This document shows positions 1 through 11,100 of a stretch of DNA of 64,000 nucleotides, piece by piece. Source of the stretch: Hypomesus transpacificus (taxonomy: Eukaryota > Chordata > Actinopteri > Osmeriformes > Osmeridae); the NCBI RefSeq assembly GCF_021917145.1, contig NC_061078.1, forward strand, positions 8,755,604-8,819,603. Direction: 5' to 3'. Position numbers and translations under genes: made by a program. Below the pieces are notes generated by a model. The model was not told the DNA's origin. It searched no databases and worked only from the letters and a program-made list of their open reading frames with translations. Positions within the stretch are counted from its first letter, which is position 1. The number at the start of each line of letters is the position of its first letter.

Positions 1-285
1 TCTATGAGTGGAGCCTCTGCAGGCGTCACAGAGCCGTCCCTGAGTGCTCCTCCTCAAACCCTCCAGGGTCTGCAGGTAGGAGCGCTGGGCCAGATCTTCT
101 TCCAGGGAGGATCCTCCTTCTTCCTCTTCTTCTGTGATGTTAGAGAAGAGACATGGCTGCATCCGTAGGAAGTGGGGCTCTCGGTAGATTCCTCGGCAGA
201 CCCGCTGTGGCGCCAGAAAATGGGGGTACTCCTCCATTGCCAAAGGCAGCAAATGTGCTGGCAGTGTGTCCAGACAAGTGGCCAT
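1..285 (-). CDS. c11orf96: C11orf96 homologue, N-terminal part (cut by window edge)
   Basis: The frame opens at the ATG at 285-283 and runs 95 codons to the window edge with no stop, so the C-terminus is missing. I recognise it by the block around residues 68-86, SLEEDLAQRSYLQTLEGLRR, which lines up with the human C11orf96 segment containing FLQSLECLRRSTQS. An acidic run of glutamates lies just before it, as in human. No intron is seen in this part; the human coding region is also uninterrupted. The molecular function is not established, and no catalytic motif is visible. Order supports the call: in human, C11orf96 lies downstream of HSD17B12 with only ALKBH3 between, and here it lies downstream of hsd17b12. 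Similarity outside the C-terminal block is weak, so the call rests on that block plus position. Confidence 0.75.
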   Translation of the reverse strand, partial: MATCLDTLPAHLLPLAMEEYPHFLAPQRVCRGIYREPHFLRMQPCLFSNITEEEEEGGSSLEEDLAQRSYLQTLEGLRRSTQGRLCDACRGSTHR

Positions 286-554
286 AACTCTCCAGATCTG
301 TGTTCAGGGGTAGGTGGAAAGTTTGTCTCAGAGGTTAACCTGAATTTTACCAATCAAACTAATTGACAGTGTTACGGTATAAGACTTTCTCAAATTTCTC
401 TGATAAATGTTGATTTGAAAGTCCTTGGCCCAGTTCTTACATGCTTCGTCTCTGCGACTGGCTTCGGTAGCGGTGGGATGAGGTTGTGGGTTCCACTTGC
501 ACTTACTCGGTTTCCACTCACTTAATGCTCTTCAAATTCTGTGGCATGCCTTTG

Positions 555-592
555 TGAGATACTGATACTCCAAGCAGCAAGTGCTTATATAG
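555..592 (-). promoter_or_regulatory. TATA-box core promoter of the c11orf96 homologue
   Basis: Read on the minus strand, 592-584 is CTATATAAG, an almost ideal TATA box. Transcription would start about 25-30 bases further on, near 555-560, giving a 5' UTR of roughly 270 bases before the ATG at 285. An ETS-type ACTTCCGG lies upstream near 657-664. The TATA match is seen directly; the start site is inferred. Confidence 0.55.
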
Positions 593-599
593 ATCTCAC

Positions 600-2156
600 C
601 ACCCACACCCTCTCTCTTCCTCTGGGTATCCCCCCCTCCCTTACACCATGACGAAACACTTCCGGCTTCCATACCGATCCAACGGAATCAGCCCCCAGGA
701 ATAGCTGGCAAGCAGATGATGGATACAGAATGAAGTGACAGCAGGCAAAACGGGTTGTGTGAGTGTGAAAATAAAGAATAAGAGACAGTGAGAGGGATTT
801 TAGAGTGCACAACGATGCAGAATAACAATCGGCCAAGAAACATATCAAAGCAGAATAATAAAATAAATGAAAATAATCACCTCAATCTGAGCATGGCAAA
901 TGAACATATGTATGGGTGGGCTTTTGCTCTACTTGGTAAGGGCTTGGGGCCCATATAGTCATAGGTATTACCAGCATGTGTTTATGTTTTCCAACAGACA
1001 ACGTCATAACTGGCATATGGACATGGGGAGTCTTACAGACAGCATCTATAATTATGCCATTACCCTTCTACAGCATATGTAGCTTCCTGTTATGTGCCTG
1101 TTACGGATATGACACATTGCAAATAGCATATTAGGATACTCATGAAGAGATATAGCCTATTACACCTCATGTGTGAATTGCAAAAGTGACACATGTAATA
1201 AACAGAAAATAACAAATTCTCAGGGACTTAGGGATGAGTATTGATAAGATGTTAACAATTCCGATTCCTTATCAATTCCTGCTTATCGATTTGATTCCTT
1301 ATTGATTTTCTTATCGATTCTCCCCTCTACAGCCAACTAGGTCTCTGCGTCCTGCCCCCTCCACACTCTCAAACTGGCTTTGACTGGCTCTGAAATGAGT
1401 TAATACCTACCACCTCTAGGCCTCTCAAAAAAATCTAGTCGTAGCTAGAAACTTTCAGTTTCCGTGTGTTCAAGCTTTTATTCCTCAACATCAGTAGGAC
1501 TTACAGGGGTCCTAACAACAGGGGAACTAACTTCAGAGTGTCACCTTTCAAAAGAAACCATTTATATGCATGTAGCCTACTCCAAATGGTTCAACACCAG
1601 CTTTCAATGTACTTTGGGTATGTTGTTCAGACGTTTTCAGGCACATTTAACAAGACTATTAAAAGGTTAAACAATTAAAATGCCAAGTTTAATAATGAAT
1701 TAAAAGTCGATATGCTCAGTTTAATAATGGGACACGCGAACATTTGCTGATAACACACGCCCCCCGATAACATGACGTGAAGTGATCAATAAGATCATAT
1801 ACTAATGGGAGACGAATGCCGGTGTTGTATCACCCGATGCATGACTCTCTGGATTGGCACCCCCTCGCGGGAGCGCGCGCGATTCAAAGAGTGAAGGATT
1901 TCGTCTTGATATTGCATCCAAAAGAAGGGGAGAAAGAAGTCTCACATTATACCGTATTTGTTGTTGAATTCAAGAGAACGATGTCTGTTATTTGTGTAAA
2001 TATCAGATGCTGTTTTCAACACAAAATCCTTAAAATTCGTCATTCAAACGGTATAGTAATGAACGCGAACCAACATTCTTGCTCCACGACATCGCATTCT
2101 GAGGAAATATACCCCAGTATGATCATGATTATTGCTACACAAAATGTATTTATGTA
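600..2156. other. Gene-free stretch upstream of c11orf96
   Basis: No coding exon with splice sites and family similarity was found. At 1228-1325 there are repeated TTATCGATT/TTATTGATT-like words, which look like the end of an old interspersed repeat, though no second terminus was found. The ORF at 1816-2157 has no recognisable domain and ends at the hairpin repeat array. In human, ALKBH3 occupies the interval between HSD17B12 and C11orf96; no AlkB-type HxD...H exons were seen here. Confidence 0.5.
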
Positions 2157-2985
2157 GGGGGGGTGCATCTCACGACAGGCTTGTTGTATTCCTTCTTGTC
2201 AAGAAATGCACCCCCGCTAACCCTGACTAGGAAAGTGTCACATGCCTGAAACTTACTGTGGTTACTCATAATAGTGCCCTTTTTTGTGTTATTTTCTTTG
2301 TTACTAATGTTAATTGAGGTACATCTTCACAAAATACTTATTTATGTCAAGGCAGTTCTGTATATCCCAGCATCAAATGATTCTTACTGTATACTGAGGG
2401 CACTCGTATGAGTAAGCACAGTAAGTTTCAGGCATGTGACACTTTCCTAGTCAGGGTTAGCAGGGGGTGCATTAAGCCTGTCGTGAGATGCACCCCCCCT
2501 CTATTGTCTGTTCTGTATATCCCAGCATCAAATGATGCTTACTGTACATTGAGGGCACTAGTATGAGTAAGCACAGTAAGTTTCAGGCATGTGACACTTT
2601 CCTAGTCAGGGTTAGCAGGGGGTGCATTTCGTGACAAGAAGGAATACAACAAGCCTGTCGTGAGATGCACCCCCCCTCTATTGTCGGTTCTGTATATCCC
2701 AGCATCAAATGATTCTTACTGTACACTGAGGGCACTAGTATGAGTAAGCACAGTAAGTTTCAGGCATGTGACACTTTCCTAGTCAGGGTTAGCGGGGGGT
2801 GCATTTTGTGACAAGTAGGAATACAACAAGCCTGTCGTGAGATGCACCCCCCCTCTATTGTCTGTTCTGTCTATCCCAGCATCAAATGATTCTTACCGTA
2901 CACTGAGGGCACTAGTATAAGTAACCACAGTAAGTTTCAGGCATGTCACACTGTCCTAGTCAGAGTTAGCAGGGGGTGCATTGCA
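2157..2985. repeat. Tandem array of 177-bp hairpin units with one inverted unit
   Basis: Direct units begin near 2355, 2510, 2687 and 2864; the last is partial. Spacings are 155, 177 and 177 bases. The first unit is short because 22 bases are missing from its hairpin loop. Each unit holds a hairpin: a left arm starting GGGGGTGCAT and a right arm ending ATGCACCCCC, roughly 20 paired bases around a short loop. Positions 2157-2280 are the same sequence in reverse orientation, so the array opens head-to-head across a 75-base spacer. Neighbouring units differ at only a few positions. No transposase is present. It could be a satellite seeded by a small inverted-repeat element. Confidence 0.85.
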
Positions 2986-3517
2986 CTTACATCTAATGGA
3001 AAACCTGCCATGAAATGCTCTCCCCCCGCATACGTTTCTATCCTTCTACGCCAGCATTATGTACATTTAATAGCATAAATTGTATACCAATACATGTGTA
3101 GGGTGGACAGGTCTGAAAACAGAATAGTCCATGGGAGGTGAGGGATTTTTATGTTTTATTTTTTCAAAAAATGTGTTTCTGGAAACCGACTTCAGAGCCT
3201 AGCTCCCAGACCTAGTACAGAGGCAAAATCCAAATTGAGCGGAAGTACGTAGGAGGGCAGAGCCAGGCTAGGGCTGGCTACCCGCCATTTGCTGTTGTCA
3301 TGACAGGGAGCTACATGAGAGTATGGTTTGTAAATCAAGACCAAAGCAACACAGAGTAGCACCATGTGATACTGTAAGAGTATGACTAAACAGAAACATG
3401 GATCTCTTGATGTAAATACTTTTTCAGAAGGAACTTATCATTTGAACAGGAGTCAACTCCACAAGTGCTTCTAAAGAATGTATGCATCAACACTGAAAAG
3501 TTTAATTGACAAGTATG

Positions 3518-5153
3518 TTTATTGATGGAATGTGTATAGACAACAAATGTAACTAGGCCAGGGATTTAAACACACTGAACTAAATACTCCACTCAAAACA
3601 CTCAAGAGCATCTTGTTTAAACTGAACAAAAGCGAAATCTAATTAAAAGCAGAATCTATTCATATGACGTAGAGAAATAATATATAGTTATGCCGCATGT
3701 CAAACAATAATACTTTAATTGACCTCAAAAGAAATCTCCACAGGTCAAATGTTTCATTCCAAAAAGCGATATCCATCCTAACAAAATGACACTTGATTGT
3801 TAATTGGAATCAGTCCTCACAAACACGACCAACTTTTTATAAAACATTTTGAATAACAATGTGCCATCTTAGACTGTTTGGTGAGGTTATGCCAATGTTC
3901 CAGAAGATGGAGGTTTTTCTCAACTCAGACCTACAAGACAGAAACCTTTTGATCTACAGATTTAGTCTCCATAGTGAGAAGTGATTGTTTGGTCATTCAC
4001 ATGTAGCAAAACAGCATCAGCATTAGTATGACTACAACACACTCACTTAGTAATGCATCAGCCAGTGTTGTCATTCAAGTAAAACAATAGCATATTGTAA
4101 TTAGTTAGATTTTTGGGGCAATGTATGATCTAGAATTATTGATGGTTTTTCGGAGACAACCTCTGATGTGTGACAACAAAACTTTAAATGTTTGAAAATG
4201 CTGAACTTATTCAAGTGTGACATAGTTAGTACACTGCCTCCTTCGCCAGGATAAATAGTAAATTACAAAGCCAGGTGTACTTGTCTGTGCATTCAAGTTT
4301 ACATCTCTCACACTTTAAATCACACTGATCTGCCAAGAATCACTTACCTTTATTGTGCAACTTCCTTCAAACCTAACTTACCACTGGAAACTGAGATCAA
4401 CTTTTCATAGTCTTACTAGAAAGAGTAATTGTTTCTCCTATCAATCTAGGTCTCCTCTCGCACCAGAGATCACAACTGTTAAAAAACCATTTTGCACATT
4501 TTGTAAATATTGGACAATTAGAGTCAAGTCAGGTGTTGATTCCATAACGGGCTCTCTGCTTTGTTATAGCACCTGGCTAGTTAAGATCAACACCTGCTTT
4601 AGATAATAAAGACCTGGAAAACCATACACTATTTCTGTACATGGTTTTCTACAGAAAAAACTTAATTCAAAATACAACTGAATCCCTTCAAAACCAAACA
4701 AGCTTCTCAGAAATCTTAAGGAAAAATATAATTTGGGAATGAACTATCTTATAACAAAAGGATGTAAGAAAAAGTATGTCAATGCCTTGTATTTGGGGTA
4801 TTATCTGAAGCAACTAAGAACAAGCAATTAAGAATATGCCTTTTAGAAGAGATTAGACAGATAATGAACTGTTTTTTTTTTTCATTTTGTGTCAAATAAG
4901 AGTTAGTGTTTTTGTTGAAGAGCTTGTTCAAAGTTTCAATTTTCAACTAGAGAACACACAGGTAAACTTTCACCAAGAACTATACCAAAGCTTCCCTAAA
5001 GCTAAGGTGTAATTTGCAACCTTTCATACTAGAGGACCACACACACACTTCCATGTTCTTAGTGGTCAATTCCACGATGTTATGAAGGAAAATCAAGCAG
5101 ATGGTCCCATATTTTCATTGTTGGTCAAATTTAGCGAGAGCTCTTGACCGCCT
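3518..5153 (-). other. Probable 3' UTR and downstream flank of hsd17b12
   Basis: This A/T-rich stretch follows the hsd17b12 stop codon on the minus strand and contains no further exon that I can support. Minus-strand AATAAA signals occur at 4354-4349 and 3523-3518, so the 3' UTR could be about 0.8 or 1.6 kb. Which signal is used cannot be read from the sequence. Confidence 0.4.
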
Positions 5154-8100
5154 TTAACCCTGCTTCTGTTTCTTCAAGTAGCGAGAGCGCTGAGACAAGC
5201 TCATTCCCATCACATAACTGTTCAGGAGCCTTGCGGGAAGCAGGGCTGTGGTCAACCACCCCTGAGGAAAAGGAGCACACATTACAGAGCAATATTCTTT
5301 GGCGCATGCATTTCAGGATTTAAGTTGTAACTTGTCTAAGTCCTGGTAAATACTGACAATTCTCCATGTTCTAATTGGGATTCAATACACAAGTTGCATT
5401 TCAACACACGCATCCAAGACCCAGACGCATGCGCCCACATAATTCACATGCCCTTACCAAGATAGAATGGGGAAGGTAGCCGTTGGTCTGACTCTCCAGT
5501 CCCACAGTATTGAGTTCTGCAGCCACGTAGCGCTGTGGGCTGGGCTTGTCAAGCGTGGCCCGGCGGATCTTGCTCAGCTTGGTGGCCACGTAAAATGGCA
5601 GGACACTCTGAAGAAACGATGGGGTTTGGTTACTGACAGGAGAAGTAAAACTGAAAAGAGTAAACACTAGAAAAACACTGACATTCTAAGAACTGATCAT
5701 AACTGAAGATGTATGTACATCCGTTTTACCTGAATGATGATGCCTTTGCTCTTGTACTCAGCATCTAGCCCCCGGGAGAAGAAGTCCACAAATGCCTAGG
5801 GGAGCAGGGAACGAGGGGGTGGGTTACAGAACCAAAGCTTCCTAAAAAACCTACGGTACTTGGAAACATCTGTGCGTGCAAGTTTTTATAATGTTCTTAC
5901 AATACATTATGCATTTGTATGTGTATAAGGAAGAGATATCATTGTTCATGTAAGTCGTAACGACTCTACAAAAGGCTAATGGTTGGTGCTAGTCACTTCC
6001 GGGAAAAAGACAGGGTACACACAGGACAATCGCATTTTCAGGCCTGAAATGTAAGATTTACACTGAGCATTGCGGACAATAAAGTCAACAAAATGAACAA
6101 CATGGAGGGTGCTTACCATGGTCCAGACTCAGCTGGTAACCAATTTTCAAAAGCTTCCACATTAAGTATAATAAAATGGAAAAATATCAGGCTACTACCT
6201 TGGAGGCGGAGTAGATAGTGAGGAGGGGAACAGGATACATTCCACTGGCTGAGGAGATGTTAAGGATGGCACCCTTCTTTCTGAGAAATGAGAGGGAAAT
6301 AAAAATGGTACCAATATGTAGTAATGTAATGCTATACAAATGGGCACAATGTGTGGAAAATAGAATCAATCTTGACCACTTGCCTCCTTGAGTGTCTGTT
6401 TCAGTGTACATTATGATTAGAGGAAACAGTTTGTAGTGTCCAACTATTGCCTATGCACACACTGTCAAGAAACCACAAAGCTAGCTTGATTAATCCCTAA
6501 AAAAATGTACTGCCGAGTTTGTTGATGGTCATTTTCTATAGAACAGAAACTGAGGACCTTTCAAAAGGAGAAAATTGATTCAAGCCCAATGCAAATTTTA
6601 TTGAGCCATGGTTAACTGAGTTTTTTGCTGTTATGTTACTGTAGTTTGATAAGAGTTGCGCAAAGGAGACTGGCATTATTATTCACATCAAGTCTCTTAA
6701 ATTTTATTGCATGGTGAAGTTCTTGTTAAGGTAAACAACTGTTAATATTGCAGTTGTAAGCAGCCGTAAAACCTCCCTCTCTCTCCCCCCCTTTTTCCTC
6801 ACCTCTCCACCATCCGGGGTAGCACCAAACGTGTCATCTGCAGACAGAGCCATAGAGATGAGTAGAAAGCATGGAGAGGTGAGAAGAACATGAGGGAGAG
6901 ATGGATAAAACAGAGACATATTGACTGTGGGCGTTAAGGGAAGCGGAAGGCGTGGGTATAGATTCACAGTTGCTTTGGGAACAGTCGTACAGGGATGAAA
7001 GGGGGCGGGACCATCCACCCTTGCATATAGAGTTGTATTTGTGTGTGGGTGTGCGAGTGTAGGACTGACTAAAGTGAGCACTGACCTGACAGACAGATGT
7101 GATGTTGATGTTGATCATAGTGTCTATGAACTGAAAGGGGAAAAAAAACGAACATATTACTAACGAGATAATAAAATGTTAGGTTTGTGTCTGTATTGCA
7201 TGTAACTTAATATCTTGATAATAAAAAGCAAGAACAGGATCACTGGGACTCACACTGTCCAGATTGGGAACATTGAGGAAGAATTCTGGGTAAGAGTAGG
7301 AGATTCCAACATTATTCACTATAAAAGAGAACAGGAGGGAAAACAAATAATAGTGTGAGTGATGAAGACTCCAACTTTGGTTGAAATGAATTAAGAACTC
7401 AATATAATTTCAAACAAAAAATAGGGTGGAGAATTTAGACCTGGATTGCACAAAACTGCATTAGGGGCAACATTTAAATGATTGAAATATGTTTCGATCT
7501 CATCCTTACCTAATACACCAATCTCAAGTCCAGCAAGACCAGCTTCAATCTTATGATAAATGTCTAGAGCACTGAAGTCTGCTGCGATGGTTTTGGTCTC
7601 AACACCACATGTACTTTCTAAAGGGGAAAGAAGTGAGTTATTTAACATTTGAGAGAAAACTGTAGTGGCTACATCAACCAGCAGATGGCGTTGTCCCATA
7701 AGAAACTGGGGATTGGCTGGCTCATTGATGTCTTGAGTGGCACTGGTTTACATTATATGATGGGTTCTTCAGATTTATTTGGGGTTTGATACAGACACTA
7801 CAGTGGTAACGGTTTCATCAACAGGAAGGCCAGACTAACCTAGTGATGTGCATGTATGATGGCCACAGTGATGACCACTACTCGGTTAACTGAAAATAAT
7901 GTTTGAACATTTATGGTTTTGGGCACATCAATTTCAGCAGAGGTGATATAGGGGGCTATTTGGCTTAAATTTTGTGAGCAATGAGAAACAAGAACACAGT
8001 TTATGGGTAGGTGATTCCCCAAAGGTAACAATGAATAGTCAGCTTTCTGATCTCTGTCTTACAGGTGTCTGTTCTCAGATACAAAATAAGAGCACAGGGT

Positions 8101-11100
8101 TGAAAAAGTCAGAATAAAAGCCTACTTACATTAGGCCTACAGGGTACACACACTTATCCAGTGAGCCTGGATATTCAGTATCCTGGACACTATTTTACCC
8201 AGGACACACACTTTCTCTATATGCTCACCAATTGACTTGGAGACTTCATCCAGCTTCTCCTGAGTACGGCTGATGAGTACAATAGAAAAGCCCCGACGAG
8301 CGAGCTATATAGAAACATATCAACAATCAGGGCATGTGTTACTGTACTGTAGGTGAGGAGCCAGAGACAGTCTAAACTGTCGTCTCTTCAAATTTGCTCT
8401 GGGCATTAGCATCCCAAAATACTTATTTATAATAAATACACACCTTAGAGAGCTGAATTTTAGATACAGCTCTTATACAGTGTACGCATGTGCATGTGAG
8501 GAATCCCCTTTCACCACCCCACCTCTATTCTCTGATCTCCTGGTGCAAACCTCTCTCCTGATGACTCATTGTGATTGCTGTCGAGGGCCTGACATGTGTG
8601 AAACACAGGGAATCTTACCTCCTCCGCGTAGGCTTTCCCGATTCCATCCGTAGCTCCCGTCACAACTGGAGTGCAGAAGAAAACAAGGCAAAATCGCATT
8701 AGGAAAAAGAGACGCATGCAAAATACTTTTTATAAAAAAACGACACCCAATGAGGATTTGATAGTCCACAATGAATTCCACAATTAAATATTGTGAACAT
8801 GAAGGATATTTTACCAAATATGATATTAGAACAATATTGTACTACATAAGACATTATTAGAAAACATTTGATACAAACTAGGGATAAGCTTTTGTTAAAG
8901 CCATCTCTAGCCATTTTCCCCCACATCCATTGCCTTTCCCAACCATCCGTCACTACACCCAAGCCCCTTCCCTCTGCAACCTTGATGAGGACGAGATGCA
9001 AAGCATCCACTGGGGCTGCCCAAGAGCAGAGAGGAGAGGAGGAAAAGGACAGAGGGAGGGCAGATGACAAACATGAAGATAGAGAAGGACGGGGGGTGAG
9101 GAAGGATTCTGGGGCCAGCTAAAAATAGAACAAGCAGATTGAACAGAAGAGAGGAGAACAGGGGAGAGAAGAGAGAGGGGGAGTGTGTATGGGCAACAAC
9201 ATGGGAAACATTTGGCAAGGTTATTTTTAGCCATTTTAAGAATGAGTTACTCTGCATGAGGGGAAACAATTGGGTTTACTACTCAAGTTGTTCCCTTCAC
9301 TCAAAAAAACAAGGGCTATATTAATAATCAAATAATATGAATAAAAACCATCATTACACATGTAGCATGGGTGGAAAGATGTCCACGTACCCACATAGGG
9401 CAGAAGCTAGCCTTGTTGTAGTACATATGGTGAGTTATTTATTTATGACATTTAAGTAGTCAGACTATTAACAGACTGGACATTGACTGTAGCTGGTTGG
9501 AGCTTAACTTAAAACCACTACAGAGTCCACTAATGTAGGCTATTTTAAACAATGCAAAAAACTTGACATTTTTCAAAATCCAACTAGTAATTCCAAGACC
9601 TATTTCAATTACTTTACCTATAGTGCACGTGATTGATCAACCCAATCTGCTACACTGCCAATTTTAGCCACACAGATCTAATCATGCAAGTGGAAATCTT
9701 ATAGGCCATTATTTCTTAATGCAGTTTCTCCTTTAGATAATGAGTGTGCTGGATAACTGTTACATAACACTGAGAAGTATAAGGATCATTCTTTTGGTGA
9801 GAAGAGGCACACATTGGCACTCTGGTGATGAATCCACACCAATTATTTCCAAAACACACAAAAGATAAACTTGACAAAAGAACTAATCACTAAAGGCATG
9901 AGGAAAATGATGGTGGTTGTAAAAAAAACCAACATGCATAATTGTGAAAATCAAGCTAATTTTAGAATCAAACTGAATTTCAAACTGAATTTCTCTGCAG
10001 ACCTGGACTGGTTATAGCTGTATGTATACACACACTTGAATATTCCAGAGCTAAAAAAAGATCTAGAGATTTAAAATAGCACTGCAGCCTTGTCTTCCAT
10101 CATCACTGCACAGAATACCAACGAGCGCATGCTCCCAGCAGTCCCCTATACCCTCAGTTACACACAACCGGACACATGCCGATCCCAAAAAAACGCACTC
10201 ACAAACACTTCTGTTGACACAGGCAACACCCCCCCCCCCACACACACACACACCCCCCTCACCCCACCCCCAAAAAACACACAAGTCAAAACAGCAGTAT
10301 TCAATATGCTACTACTATAATGGCAAATTGAATGTGCTTGGAAGGCACGCACTGTACTGTGTTCTTTTACTGCAAACCCATTCATGGTTGAGTGCCAGCT
10401 TTGAACATAAATTCTGGCCTTGGATGCACCAGTGTTACACAATCTTCCCCAGTCTTTCTCTCTACCCTGTGAGGACATCGTCTCTGTGATTTGTTGAAAT
10501 ATGATGGAACCACCCGCTCCACTAGGAGGCACGCCTCCTTAGACAGCATGGGCTTCAATGGGACTTTACAGATAGGAAGATCATTTTGAAATATTGCGGT
10601 CATAAGCCCTGTATAGATTTGTCTATACCTCCTTGAGATAACATCTGATCTAACATGATGTTATAGGTGAAAGTGTGTTTCTCTAAAAATGTGTTTGTGT
10701 TGGCCTAGTTATTTATCAATGGAGGAAGAAAGGTTTTATGTGGAAAAACACAAGCAGAAAAAATGGTTCAGTTTAGTATTTTTCAATTGAATAACAGTTC
10801 TTGTGTAGTTGTAGTGGGTGTGTCTGAAATTAGGCTATTCCTGAATCAAATCATTTTCAGTTTTTTTATATATCTAAACTGCAGTCTGAGGACCCTGTTG
10901 TGTGTGCCTATCCAAACTAGGTCCCAACTCAAGTTTGTTCTCCATATTTCCTAACATGACTTTTATTTACCAGTGGGTCAATGGACAAGCTTCTACTGGG
11001 CCTCGAACAAGTGCTTTCTGATTTCCAATCACGTTTATTTTTATTGATGTGCAAAAAAAGTTTAATCGCAGTGCTGCAGCATGACCTTTTTAGCAGTTTA

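Noticed and set aside
1228-1340. Possible terminal part of a hAT-like element (repeated TTATCGATT words)
   Set aside because: No matching second terminus or target duplication was found, so an element boundary cannot be supported.
8907-9269. 120-aa minus-strand ORF in hsd17b12 intron 1
   Set aside because: Composed of purine/pyrimidine-biased low-complexity sequence; no similarity and no effect on the hsd17b12 frame.
10063-10284. Cys/Gly-rich ORF over the C-run and CA repeat
   Set aside because: The composition is an artefact of the microsatellite.
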